Source: Paenibacillus physcomitrellae
GTDB lineage: Bacteria; Bacillota; Bacilli; Paenibacillales; Paenibacillaceae
Assembly (NCBI RefSeq): GCF_002240225.1
Contig: NZ_CP022584.1
Location: forward strand, 4,120,094-4,184,093
Length of the DNA: 64,000 nt
Direction of reading: 5' to 3'
Shown one piece after another: positions 1 to 6,915 of the stretch (the stretch's first letter is position 1; the number at the start of each line of letters is the position of its first letter). The position numbers were made by a program, and so were the translations under genes. Under the pieces are notes generated by a model. That model was not told the DNA's origin and did no database searches. It worked only from the letters and a program-made list of their open reading frames with translations.

Positions 1-157
1 TCTTGAACGCCTCCAGATCGGCGGCGTCCACCCGCATTTGTTTGCCGACACGGTAGGCGGGCAGGTCGCCTTTTTTTATAAGATCGTATACGGTCAATTT
101 GGATATTTTAAGCAGCTTGGCGATCTCTTCAGTTGTATAGGAAACTTCGCTGGACAT
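1..157 (-). CDS. HTH (excisionase-type) regulator, N-terminal part; probable molybdate-responsive regulator
   Basis: The gene is cut by the window edge; about 52 N-terminal residues are visible. They form a MerR/excisionase-like helix-turn-helix (TTEEIAKLLKISKLTVYDLIKKGDL within residues 8-32) followed by the usual YRVGKQMRVDAADLEAF tail. Translation starts at the ATG at 157-155 behind an AAGGAGG at 170-164. It is divergent from modA-modB. In B. subtilis the same order is found as yvgK-yvgL-yvgM, where YvgK joins such an HTH to a periplasmic-binding-protein-like domain. By analogy this is probably the molybdate sensor of the operon, but the part that would hold the ligand domain lies outside the window. 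Confidence 0.75.
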   Translation of the reverse strand, partial: MSSEVSYTTEEIAKLLKISKLTVYDLIKKGDLPAYRVGKQMRVDAADLEAFK

Positions 158-249
158 GATTGTCCTCCTTAAATAGAAAGCTAATAGAAGCTACGAACCG
201 TTTGGTTTAATTATTTTAACATAAAGCTTATTTGAGCAGAAAAAGAGAT

Positions 250-278
250 TTACAAGCTGTTTTTTATAAAAGTATAAT
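250..278 (+). promoter_or_regulatory. Probable sigma-A promoter of modA-modB
   Basis: A -35 box TTACAA (250-255) and a perfect -10 box TATAAT (273-278) are separated by 17 bp. The start codon of modA is about 50 bp downstream. Direct repeats lie between the -10 box and the start codon. Confidence 0.7.
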
Positions 279-282
279 CATA

Positions 283-315
283 ATAACGATAACTAAATAT
301 ACATAAACATAACTA
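283..315. repeat. Direct repeats downstream of the modA promoter, candidate operator
   Basis: ATAACTA occurs at 289-295 and again at 309-315, exactly 20 bp apart (two helical turns), with a further ATAAC at 283-287. They lie just after the -10 box, where a repressor would act. The divergent HTH protein is the natural candidate to bind here; this is inference. Confidence 0.4.
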
Positions 316-325
316 TGGAGGATAA

Positions 326-1216
326 ATGATGATAAATAAAATTAAGTTTAGTATGGTTTTGTTATTATTTGTTATAGTTGTCGCTGTTCTTTCAGGCTGC
401 GGGAACAGCAGCAGTAAGGATAACGAAGCTTCATCGGTCTTATCACCAACTTCAGCAGCAACAGCTTCAAGTGGCGGTGCCTCAGGTGATGTTGTTTCGG
501 GTGAGCCTCAGGACGATGTGGAGTTGACGATTTCGGCAGCGGCCAGCCTTACTGATGCTTTAACGGAAATCAGTCAGTCCTTTGAGGCCCAAAATCCGCA
601 TATTCATTTGAATTTTAACTTTGGCGCTTCGGGCACGCTTCAGCAGCAAATTGAACAAGGGGCGCCAGCGGATTTGTTTCTGTCGGCCTCAGCCAAAAAT
701 ATGCAGGCACTTCTCGATAAGCAGCTCATTGACAGCTTGCAGGAAGTAAATCTCCTATATAACGATCTTGTTGTTATTACACCTGCGGATAAAGCAGCAG
801 GTTCTGTTCAAACCTTGGACGATTTGAAGAAGCCTGACGTGAAAACTGTTGCGATCGGGATTCCGGAGAGCGTTCCGGCGGGGAATTATGCACAGGAATC
901 GCTGAAGGCAGCCGGTATTTGGGAGAGCCTCAAGGCTAAGACGGTTCAGGGCAAGGACGTGAGACAGGTGCTGCAGTATGTGGAAACGGGGAATGCGGAT
1001 GCCGGATTTGTTTATAAAACGGATGCGCTGACATCAGAGCAGGTCAAAGTGGCTTTTAGCGTTGATCCCTCTCTCTACAAGCAGATCGAGTATCCGATCG
1101 GAATTGTGAAAGCCACGAAACATAGCCAGGAAGCGGAAGCCTTCTATCAATATCTGCAAACCAAGGATGCGCTGGATGTATTTGTGAAGTACGGCTTCAC
1201 GATCCCGCAGAATTAA
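326..1216 (+). CDS. modA: Molybdate ABC transporter substrate-binding lipoprotein ModA
   Basis: The protein (296 aa) binds molybdate or tungstate outside the membrane and delivers it to ModB. It has a lipoprotein signal with lipobox LSGC (Cys about residue 25), a Ser/Ala-rich linker to about residue 65, then the ModA fold beginning ELTISAAASLTDALTEI. The conserved pieces GASGTLQQQIEQGAPADLFLS (split here as a motif around residues 105-125), VPAGNYA and ADAGFVYKTDA are all visible. Two consecutive ATGs (326, 329) follow GGAGG at 317-321; the second has better spacing (7 nt). modB follows 3 nt after the stop. Confidence 0.93.
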   Translation: MMINKIKFSMVLLLFVIVVAVLSGCGNSSSKDNEASSVLSPTSAATASSGGASGDVVSGEPQDDVELTISAAASLTDALTEISQSFEAQNPHIHLNFNFGASGTLQQQIEQGAPADLFLSASAKNMQALLDKQLIDSLQEVNLLYNDLVVITPADKAAGSVQTLDDLKKPDVKTVAIGIPESVPAGNYAQESLKAAGIWESLKAKTVQGKDVRQVLQYVETGNADAGFVYKTDALTSEQVKVAFSVDPSLYKQIEYPIGIVKATKHSQEAEAFYQYLQTKDALDVFVKYGFTIPQN

Positions 1217-1219
1217 CGT

Positions 1220-1888
1220 ATGACGGAGATAACTTGGCATGATTTCTGGCCGCCGGTCCGGCTTTCACTGCAAATAGCCCTGCTTTCGAGTTTTGCGGCT
1301 CTTGTCCTGGGGGTTGTGGCTGCGCGCTGGATGTCCCGCGCCCGGTTCCGGGGCAAGGTGCTGGTGGAGACATTGTTTATGCTGCCGCTGGTGCTTCCGC
1401 CGACCGTTGTCGGCTTCCTGCTGCTGATTGTATTAGGCCGTAGAAGCTGGCTCGGACGTTTGATTGAATGGGTGTTTGATGCGCCGATTATTTTCAGCTG
1501 GTATGCTGGCGTGGTCGCTTCTGTGGTTGTTGCTTTTCCGCTAGTTTATCAGACGATGAAGACCGGATTTCGTTCGATAAACCGCAGTCTGGAGGATGCG
1601 GCGCGTTCGATTGGCGCCAGTGAATGGCAGCTCTTCCGGTACGTTTCGCTGCCGCTTGTATTCCAGTCGCTGCTCAGCGCCTACATACTCGGCTTTGCCC
1701 GGGCTTTGGGTGAATTCGGGGCTACGCTGATGATTGCCGGGAACATTCCGGGCAGAACCCAGACGGTTCCAACGGCCATTTATGTGGCGGTGGATTCAGG
1801 TAACATGTCAATGGCCTGGGTTTGGACGGGAACGGTAATTGTCATCTCGTTCCTGATGCTGCTGTTTACCGGTCGGAAAGCCCCATAG
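1220..1888 (+). CDS. modB: Molybdate ABC transporter permease ModB
   Basis: This 222-aa integral membrane protein has about five to six membrane segments and the permease cytoplasmic (EAA-type) loop DAARSIGASEWQLFRYVSLP around residues 128-147, which contacts the ATPase. The motif GEFGATLMIAGNIPGRTQT near residue 172 is typical of ModB/CysT-like permeases. It starts only 3 nt after modA, so the two are co-transcribed. No modC ATPase gene follows; a terminator lies at 1959-2008. In B. subtilis yvgL-yvgM also lacks a linked modC, so an ATPase encoded elsewhere probably serves this permease. Confidence 0.92.
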   Translation: MTEITWHDFWPPVRLSLQIALLSSFAALVLGVVAARWMSRARFRGKVLVETLFMLPLVLPPTVVGFLLLIVLGRRSWLGRLIEWVFDAPIIFSWYAGVVASVVVAFPLVYQTMKTGFRSINRSLEDAARSIGASEWQLFRYVSLPLVFQSLLSAYILGFARALGEFGATLMIAGNIPGRTQTVPTAIYVAVDSGNMSMAWVWTGTVIVISFLMLLFTGRKAP

Positions 1889-1958
1889 GAGGGTTAAATA
1901 GGAGAAAGCCAGATAGAAGGAGTAACCGGATGCAAGTTAAATAGATTAGTAGATTTGC

Positions 1959-2008
1959 AACAATCCCCCGCCTGTCGCCTGGCTGCGATTAGCGGGGGAT
2001 TGTTTTGT
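1959..2008 (+). terminator. Rho-independent terminator after modB
   Basis: A 13-bp perfect stem pairs 1959-1971 with 1992-2004 (arm GCGGGGGATTGTT) around a 20-nt loop and is followed by a T-rich stretch. It also sits just behind the convergent dioxygenase gene. Confidence 0.85.
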
Positions 2009-2032
2009 TCGTTTGCTTCCTTAGAAGTTCGC

Positions 2033-3022
2033 TTAGAAGTTTGCCTGGGGATTGGCCGTTTCCAGCGGCTTCAGCAGGGCTTCAATCTGGGCGCGTTTTG
2101 GTTCTAGGAACGGAGGCAGAGCCAACGATTCGCCCAGATGCTCAAAGTCCTCATCCGTATCAAAGCCCGGTCCATCCGTTGCCAGCTCGAACAAGATTCC
2201 GTTCGGCTCGCGGAAATACAAGGAGTGGAAGTAGAAGCGGTCCACGTAACCCGAGTTCGGAAACTGAACTTTGCGTACAGCTTCAATCCACTGCTTCAGT
2301 TCATCATCGTTGTCGACCCGGAAGGCGACATGATGGACGCCGCCGCGCCCCAGCCTCTCATGAGCCAAATCATGGCGTTCTTCCAGATGGATTTCCGCTC
2401 CACTGCCGCCTTCTCCGGTTTCGAACACCAGAATGTCGGGCTGATCGGGGGCGTCTATATTCGGGAAGCTGCCTTTGCGGCGGAAGTTGAGAAGCTCCGT
2501 CAGTACGGCGGCTGTTGGAGCAGCCTCGTGCACGGTGAGTTTCACTGGCCCCAAGCCGGTGATACCGAATTCAGCGGGAACCGGGCTTTGGCTCCATGGC
2601 TTTCCGGCAGCCACGCCGGTGTCATGCTCATCTGAGATGAGAATCAGCCGCTGGCCTTCGAAGTCGCGGAATGCCAGTGTCAACCGGCCGGCTCTAGGCC
2701 GGATGTCCTCATGGGCGATACCGAATTCGTCCAGCCGTTTAGTCCAATATTCGAGGGCCGCGTCACTCGGCACACGCAGGGATAAGGCGGAAATGCTGTC
2801 ATTTCCATCCCGGTTCTGACCGGCCATCGGCATTTCAAAGAAGGTCAACTCCGTGCCGGGATTGCCTTTCTCATCCCCGTAAAATAAGTGATACATGGAA
2901 ACGTCATCCTGATTGACGGTCTTCTTAATGAGGCGAAGGCCCATCACTTTAGTGTAAAAGTTATAATTGGCCGGCGCTTTGGCGGTCATGGCCGAAACAT
3001 GATGTATGCCTTTTAATTGCAT
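2033..3022 (-). CDS. Ring-cleaving dioxygenase, VOC superfamily (MhqA/MhqO/LinE-like)
   Basis: The 329-aa product contains two glyoxalase/bleomycin-type (VOC) modules, as in the extradiol-type dioxygenases that open hydroquinone or catechol rings using Fe(II). Visible metal-site regions are HHVSAMT at the N terminus, HHVAFRV near residue 215 and an Glu in LFELATDGPGFD near 265. The start at 3022 is chosen because GGAGGA lies 7 nt upstream; a longer frame to 3055 lacks a ribosome binding site and adds an atypical leader. In B. subtilis such enzymes are controlled by the MarR-type repressor MhqR; a MarR-like palindrome is present upstream. The exact substrate cannot be told from sequence. Confidence 0.88.
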   Translation of the reverse strand: MQLKGIHHVSAMTAKAPANYNFYTKVMGLRLIKKTVNQDDVSMYHLFYGDEKGNPGTELTFFEMPMAGQNRDGNDSISALSLRVPSDAALEYWTKRLDEFGIAHEDIRPRAGRLTLAFRDFEGQRLILISDEHDTGVAAGKPWSQSPVPAEFGITGLGPVKLTVHEAAPTAAVLTELLNFRRKGSFPNIDAPDQPDILVFETGEGGSGAEIHLEERHDLAHERLGRGGVHHVAFRVDNDDELKQWIEAVRKVQFPNSGYVDRFYFHSLYFREPNGILFELATDGPGFDTDEDFEHLGESLALPPFLEPKRAQIEALLKPLETANPQANF

Positions 3023-3068
3023 ATTCGATTCCTCCGATTCTTGGTCCGGGTTCAACCTGTATGCCTAC

Positions 3069-3101
3069 AATGTATCCTATTTACTATATTAAATCAAGTA
3101 A
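3069..3101 (-). promoter_or_regulatory. Promoter and overlapping palindrome for the ring-cleaving dioxygenase
   Basis: On the minus strand a -35 box TTGATT (3097-3092) and -10 box TACATT (3074-3069) are 17 bp apart. An imperfect inverted repeat, TTACTATATT-A-AATCAAGTAA (3081-3101), with 8 of 10 arm positions paired, covers the spacer and -35. Its size and place fit a MarR/TetR-type operator. The cognate regulator is not encoded in the window next to it. Confidence 0.5.
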
Positions 3102-3127
3102 CTGAATTATTATCACTAAATATCCGG

Positions 3128-3151
3128 CTGATTACCAAACTGATTACCAAA
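3128..3151. repeat. Tandem 12-bp repeat in the dioxygenase/permease intergenic region
   Basis: CTGATTACCAAA is repeated twice head to tail (3128-3139, 3140-3151), followed by a partial third unit. It lies in the divergent region between the dioxygenase and the AEC permease. Function unknown. Confidence 0.5.
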
Positions 3152-3293
3152 CTAAATACCTGGCCGAATAAGTTAAGATAAATAAGATATGTGAGGCCCT
3201 GATTGAAGGGTGAAAGATTGACAGCATAAAGGGATCGTATTATAGTTCTCGGGAATCTTGAGATCGTGATGATAGAATCAGGAGTGAACCAGG

Positions 3294-4262
3294 GTGTTTT
3301 ATTCGTTTTTGCTTACGCTTTATCATGTATCATTACCCATTTCTCTGCCGGTAGCCGGGGGAGCGCTGCTTAAACGCTTCAAAGGCGTGGATAACCGTGC
3401 GCTTTCGGCCTTGGCTTTGTATGTGCTGAGTCCTGCGCTGATCTTTGAAACGCTGGTTCATGCGCAGGTTGGTTCCGGCGATGTAGGAACAACGGTTTTA
3501 TTTTGTATCATAAATGTAATTTTCATGTGGGGCATAGCCGCTCTGATGGCCAAAATCCTGAAATTAAATCAAGAAGAGCAGGCTGGCCTGACGCTCGTGT
3601 CCGTCTTTACCAATAGTGTCAATTACGGCTTGCCGCTCATTCAATTGGCGTTTGGGCAGGCCGGACTGGACAAGGCCTCTGTGTTTGTCGTGATTCAGAT
3701 GATTTTGGGCAATACGGTTGGGGTATATTTTGCGGCCCGCTCCCATTTTACGATGAAGAAGGCGCTGATGAAGGTGCTGACGATGCCTGCTGTCTACGCC
3801 GCTGTGCTGGCAGCCATAGTCCGAATGACGGGATTTTCTATACCCGGGGCTTTGGAGGACGGTGTTTCTTTGATGGCTGCGGCTTATGCGCCGGTAGCTT
3901 TAAGCATTCTGGGCATGCAGATGGCGGGGAGACGAAGCAGGGAAGGCAAAACAGAGACAAAGACAGGGACAGAGACAGGGACAGAGACTAAGACAGCAAA
4001 CGGGAGACGGCCATTTACGGCCGCTATGGTGGTGAGGCTGATTATAGCGCCTGCGGCTTCATGCCTTCTGCTGCTGGTACTCGGCGTGCACGGTCTGCTG
4101 TTTTCAGTGCTTCTGGTACTGTGCGCCATGCCTGCGGCGGTTAATGCACTGATTATGGCTGAAGAGTTCGGGGCAGATGCCAGAACGGTATCCCGCTGCA
4201 TTTTATGGACCACGCTGTTGTCCTTTGTTACGCTGCCTTTGTTGATTGGAATTCTGCAATAA
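3294..4262 (+). CDS. AEC-family (auxin efflux carrier-like) permease
   Basis: This 322-aa membrane protein has the AEC/BART permease pattern: about ten hydrophobic segments, LSPALIFETLV near residue 45, a conserved NSVNYGLPLI near residue 105, and GMQM around residue 205 before a central cytoplasmic loop. Bacterial relatives move malate, malonate or related organic acids; the substrate here is unknown. The start is GTG with GGAG 9 nt upstream. The central loop carries a Lys/Thr/Glu/Gly repeat encoded by a short tandem DNA repeat, unlike the rest of the protein. A bidirectional terminator follows. Confidence 0.85.
   Translation: MFYSFLLTLYHVSLPISLPVAGGALLKRFKGVDNRALSALALYVLSPALIFETLVHAQVGSGDVGTTVLFCIINVIFMWGIAALMAKILKLNQEEQAGLTLVSVFTNSVNYGLPLIQLAFGQAGLDKASVFVVIQMILGNTVGVYFAARSHFTMKKALMKVLTMPAVYAAVLAAIVRMTGFSIPGALEDGVSLMAAAYAPVALSILGMQMAGRRSREGKTETKTGTETGTETKTANGRRPFTAAMVVRLIIAPAASCLLLLVLGVHGLLFSVLLVLCAMPAAVNALIMAEEFGADARTVSRCILWTTLLSFVTLPLLIGILQ
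3948..4000. repeat. In-frame short tandem repeat within the AEC permease gene
   Basis: Units related to GACAGGGACAGA and GACAAAGACA are repeated, encoding alternating T-E-T-K-T-G residues in the central cytoplasmic loop of the permease. The unit length keeps the frame, so copy number could vary without breaking the gene. Confidence 0.6.
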
Positions 4263-4284
4263 TCCCGCAAATATTCCCGCAAAT

Positions 4285-4330
4285 AAAAACCGCACCCGGT
4301 AGGCTGTGAGTCAGCCCTGGTGCGGTTTTC
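4285..4330. terminator. Bidirectional terminator between the AEC permease and ThrE genes
   Basis: AAAACCGCACC pairs with GGTGCGGTTTT near 4319-4329, with A and T runs on either side, so it can stop transcription from both converging genes. The right arm overlaps the 3' end of the minus-strand ThrE gene. Confidence 0.8.
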
Positions 4331-4748
4331 GTTTTCTCAGCAGCTGGTTTAATACTTCCGAAACAACCAGCCCAATCGCGATGGAGCCGGAGATCAGAAA
4401 AGCCTGGGCAGCCAGCTGAATAGCCGTATTATAATCATTTTCCACGAATTTACGCATGGCGTCATAAGCAAGACCGCCGGGAACCAGCGGGATAATGCCG
4501 GCTACGCTGAAGACGATGACGGGCATTCTGTACACCCGGGCCGATACCTGACTGATCACGCCGACCACAAAGGTCGCGGCTACCGTGGAAATAACGGTGT
4601 CGTAATAAGGATCCAGCACGAGATAGATGATCCATCCCATCATGCCGCCAAGCCCGCACTGAAATAAAGTCCGCTTGGGCGCGTTAAAGATAATGCCGAA
4701 GCCGGCCGAGGCGATAAAGCTGGTTACTAACTGGGCAATGATGTACAT
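4311..4748 (-). CDS. Threonine/serine exporter family protein, YjjB-type subunit
   Basis: This 145-aa protein with four to five membrane segments matches the short half of split ThrE exporters (DUF3815/YjjB). Motifs include a near-N-terminal FNAPKRTL, LGGMMGWIIY, and GIIPLVPGGLAYDAM around residue 85-100. In Corynebacterium the two halves are fused in ThrE; here, as in many Firmicutes and in E. coli YjjP/YjjB, they are separate. It lies 30 nt downstream of the YjjP-type gene and is surely co-transcribed. A TTTT-spaced AGAGGG supports the start. Substrate specificity is inferred from family. Confidence 0.85.
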   Translation of the reverse strand: MYIIAQLVTSFIASAGFGIIFNAPKRTLFQCGLGGMMGWIIYLVLDPYYDTVISTVAATFVVGVISQVSARVYRMPVIVFSVAGIIPLVPGGLAYDAMRKFVENDYNTAIQLAAQAFLISGSIAIGLVVSEVLNQLLRKRKPHQG

Positions 4749-4778
4749 AAAATCCCTCTTTACCTATAAAAATGACCT

Positions 4779-5537
4779 TTATAAAAAGGTAAAAACAGCC
4801 GCAACGCCCGCCCCGATGGCGAAGGCGGTAAGCATCGCTTCAGCGCCCCTGGATAAGCCCGACACAAGGTGTCCGGCCATGAGGTCGCGTACGGCGTTCG
4901 TAATCAGAAGGCCGGGTACAAGCGGCATAACAGAGCCGATAATGATCTTGTCCAGCTCTTGTCCAAGACCGAGATAGATAAACAGATAAGAGACCATGCC
5001 GATCAGCAGCGCGGTCGTGAACTCGGCGAAAAACTTGACGTTGATCAGTTTGTGGAACAAGATAACCGCTGCGTAACCGAGGCCCCCGCTAATAAGGGCG
5101 GGCAGGAAGTCATAAATGCTCCCGCCAAACATGATGGCGAAACAGCCGCTGGAGATAGAAGCGGCTGCCACCTGCAGGCCCACGGAGTAGGCATGCGACG
5201 ATTCTTCGATGCCGCGAAGCTGATCGGCGGCCTGTTCGGCGCTGATTTCGCCGGCTACAAGCTGCCTTGAAATGCTGTTTACAGAAGCGACCTTCTCAAG
5301 ATCAGTGGTGCGCTCCGCTATCCGGATCAGCTTGGCGGCCTCCGGACCTCCGGCTTGAAAGATGATGCCGGTAGGCGTTACATAGCTGTGAGAGCCGGAG
5401 AGGCCCAGCGAATGGGCGATCCGGATCATCGTATCTTCCACGCGGTATGTTTCGGCGCCGCTTTGAAGCATGATTTTTCCGGCTAGCATGCATATATCTA
5501 TCGGACTTAAAGGGGGAACATTCTCCCTGGATGACAT
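4779..5537 (-). CDS. Threonine/serine exporter family protein, YjjP-type subunit
   Basis: The 252-aa product is the long half of a split ThrE exporter (DUF1212/YjjP). The N-terminal soluble part carries GKIMLQSGAETYRVEDTM and TPTGIIFQ, characteristic of the family, followed by about five membrane segments and a final MPLVPGLLITNAVRDLMAGH. AAAGGAGTG lies 9 nt before the ATG at 5537. It is the first gene of a two-gene operon and would export threonine, serine or related small molecules with its partner. Confidence 0.87.
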   Translation of the reverse strand: MSSRENVPPLSPIDICMLAGKIMLQSGAETYRVEDTMIRIAHSLGLSGSHSYVTPTGIIFQAGGPEAAKLIRIAERTTDLEKVASVNSISRQLVAGEISAEQAADQLRGIEESSHAYSVGLQVAAASISSGCFAIMFGGSIYDFLPALISGGLGYAAVILFHKLINVKFFAEFTTALLIGMVSYLFIYLGLGQELDKIIIGSVMPLVPGLLITNAVRDLMAGHLVSGLSRGAEAMLTAFAIGAGVAAVFTFL

Positions 5538-5919
5538 GGTCTATTACACTCCTTTGATTCTAAAAGCCAATATGTACGCCAGTATTATATCACGACATGA
5601 CGCTGGTCAAACGTTCATTAAAAAGAAGATGCCGGAGGCCTAAGGCGAAAAAATGCTTTTTTTCTCGTATAAATCCAGGCAGACCGTATACTTTGCTTAC
5701 AATCAAGTAAGAATACGGAATAACAAGCTTGTGAAAAGTTTGAGAAAAAAATCACAAATTTCAAATTAAAAATCGACAATTTTGTTAAAAAAGCCATGTG
5801 AGATATTGTTTTCTGCTATCTTTATAGGGTAAGGTTATGGGTGATGCATTGTGAATGTAAAAATTCTGCAATGTCCGGCATTACAAGTACTTAAGGCATA
5901 ATTAAGGAGAGAGGAAAAG
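5538..5919 (+). promoter_or_regulatory. qox upstream region (382 bp, no gene)
   Basis: This A/T-rich region separates the thrE operon from qoxABCD. A possible sigma-A promoter has TTGTTA at 5782-5787 and TATTGT at 5804-5809 (16-bp spacer). Isolated TTGTGA and TCACAA half-sites occur around 5730-5757 and TTGTGA again near 5849. They resemble halves of Rex sites, but the spacing does not form a standard Rex operator. A strong AAGGAGAGAGG precedes qoxA. Confidence 0.4.
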
Positions 5920-6894
5920 ATGGATAAAAAACCAAGATCGCTTCGAACGCTGATCGCAGTGGTGATTACTCTGGTCACCTTGGGAGTGCTGATCTGGGGA
6001 ATGTTCTTCACAGCGGACTACCTTGTCCTCGACCCGAAGGGACCTGTGGGAGAATCCCAGAAGGATCTGATCATCATTTCGACGCTGCTTTGCTGCATCG
6101 TTATCGTTCCTGTTCTGATTCTGACTGCATTCATCGTTTGGCGCTATCGCGACAAACCGAATCGCAAAGCGTCTTACAGTCCGAATTGGCATGACAGCAA
6201 GGTGCTGGAAACCGTATGGTGGGGCGTGCCGATTCTCATTATCATCGTTCTGGCGGTAGTAACGGCGCGTTATACTTATGCGCTTGAGCCTTCCAAGCCG
6301 ATTGATGCCGAGCAGAAGCCGGTTACGGTTCAGGTTGTTTCTCTAGATTGGAAGTGGCTGTTCCTGTATCCGGAAGAGAACATCGCTTCGGTGAACACAC
6401 TGACGATTCCAAAGGGTGTACCGGTTCGTTTCGAGATTTCGGCGGACTCCCCGATGAACTCGTTCTGGATTCCACAGCTTGGTGGACAGATTTATGCGAT
6501 GTCCGGCATGTCAATGACCCTTTATTTGAAGGCTGACGAAGTCGGCAAATATTTTGGTTCCGGAGCTAACTTCACCGGCGAGCATTTTGCGCAAATGCGT
6601 TTTGACGTAAATGCTGTAGAGCCGGCCGACTACCAGAAATGGGTAGACAAAGTGAAGGGCAATACGGGCAGCACGCTTACGGAAGCAAGCTATGCTGATC
6701 TCGCTAAGCCAGGTGTCATGGGTCAAACCGAATATTCTTCGTTCCCTGAAGGACTGTACAGCAAGATTGCTTACAAGTACGTAGTGGACGGCAAGCAAAA
6801 CTCTGAATCCTCAGAGGGGACAAAGAATGAAGGAATGCCTCTGAATACGGGCTTTGGCGTTAACGGATTGGGCGAGGCCCAACCAGCACACTGA
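5920..6894 (+). CDS. qoxA: Cytochrome aa3 menaquinol oxidase subunit II
   Basis: The 324-aa subunit II has two N-terminal membrane helices (about 10-32 and 47-70) and a cupredoxin-like outer domain. It is a quinol-oxidase type: LDWKWLFLYPEENIASVN and SPMNSFWIPQLGGQIYAMSGM are present, while the CuA-binding Cys/His set of cytochrome c oxidases is absent. NFTGEHFAQMRFDVNAV is almost as in B. subtilis QoxA. Unlike B. subtilis QoxA and E. coli CyoA, no lipobox Cys follows the first hydrophobic segment (WGMFFTADYLVLDPKG). It opens the qoxABCD operon. Confidence 0.93.
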   Translation: MDKKPRSLRTLIAVVITLVTLGVLIWGMFFTADYLVLDPKGPVGESQKDLIIISTLLCCIVIVPVLILTAFIVWRYRDKPNRKASYSPNWHDSKVLETVWWGVPILIIIVLAVVTARYTYALEPSKPIDAEQKPVTVQVVSLDWKWLFLYPEENIASVNTLTIPKGVPVRFEISADSPMNSFWIPQLGGQIYAMSGMSMTLYLKADEVGKYFGSGANFTGEHFAQMRFDVNAVEPADYQKWVDKVKGNTGSTLTEASYADLAKPGVMGQTEYSSFPEGLYSKIAYKYVVDGKQNSESSEGTKNEGMPLNTGFGVNGLGEAQPAH

Positions 6895-6915
6895 TGAAAG
6901 GGAAGGAGACCCTCC

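Noticed and set aside
1932-1943. Four-codon leader peptide after modB
   Set aside because: A ribosome-binding-site-like AAGGAG and ATG are seen, but a four-codon frame right before a terminator cannot be supported as a gene.
2138-2635. Plus-strand frames within the dioxygenase gene
   Set aside because: They overlap a confident minus-strand VOC dioxygenase and have no start signals.
4675-5270. Plus-strand frames opposite the thrE genes
   Set aside because: Both minus-strand genes have clear family motifs and ribosome binding sites; the opposing frames do not.
5730-5757. Rex operator upstream of qoxA
   Set aside because: TTGTGA and TCACAA halves are present but 17 bp apart instead of about 6, so they do not make a standard site.
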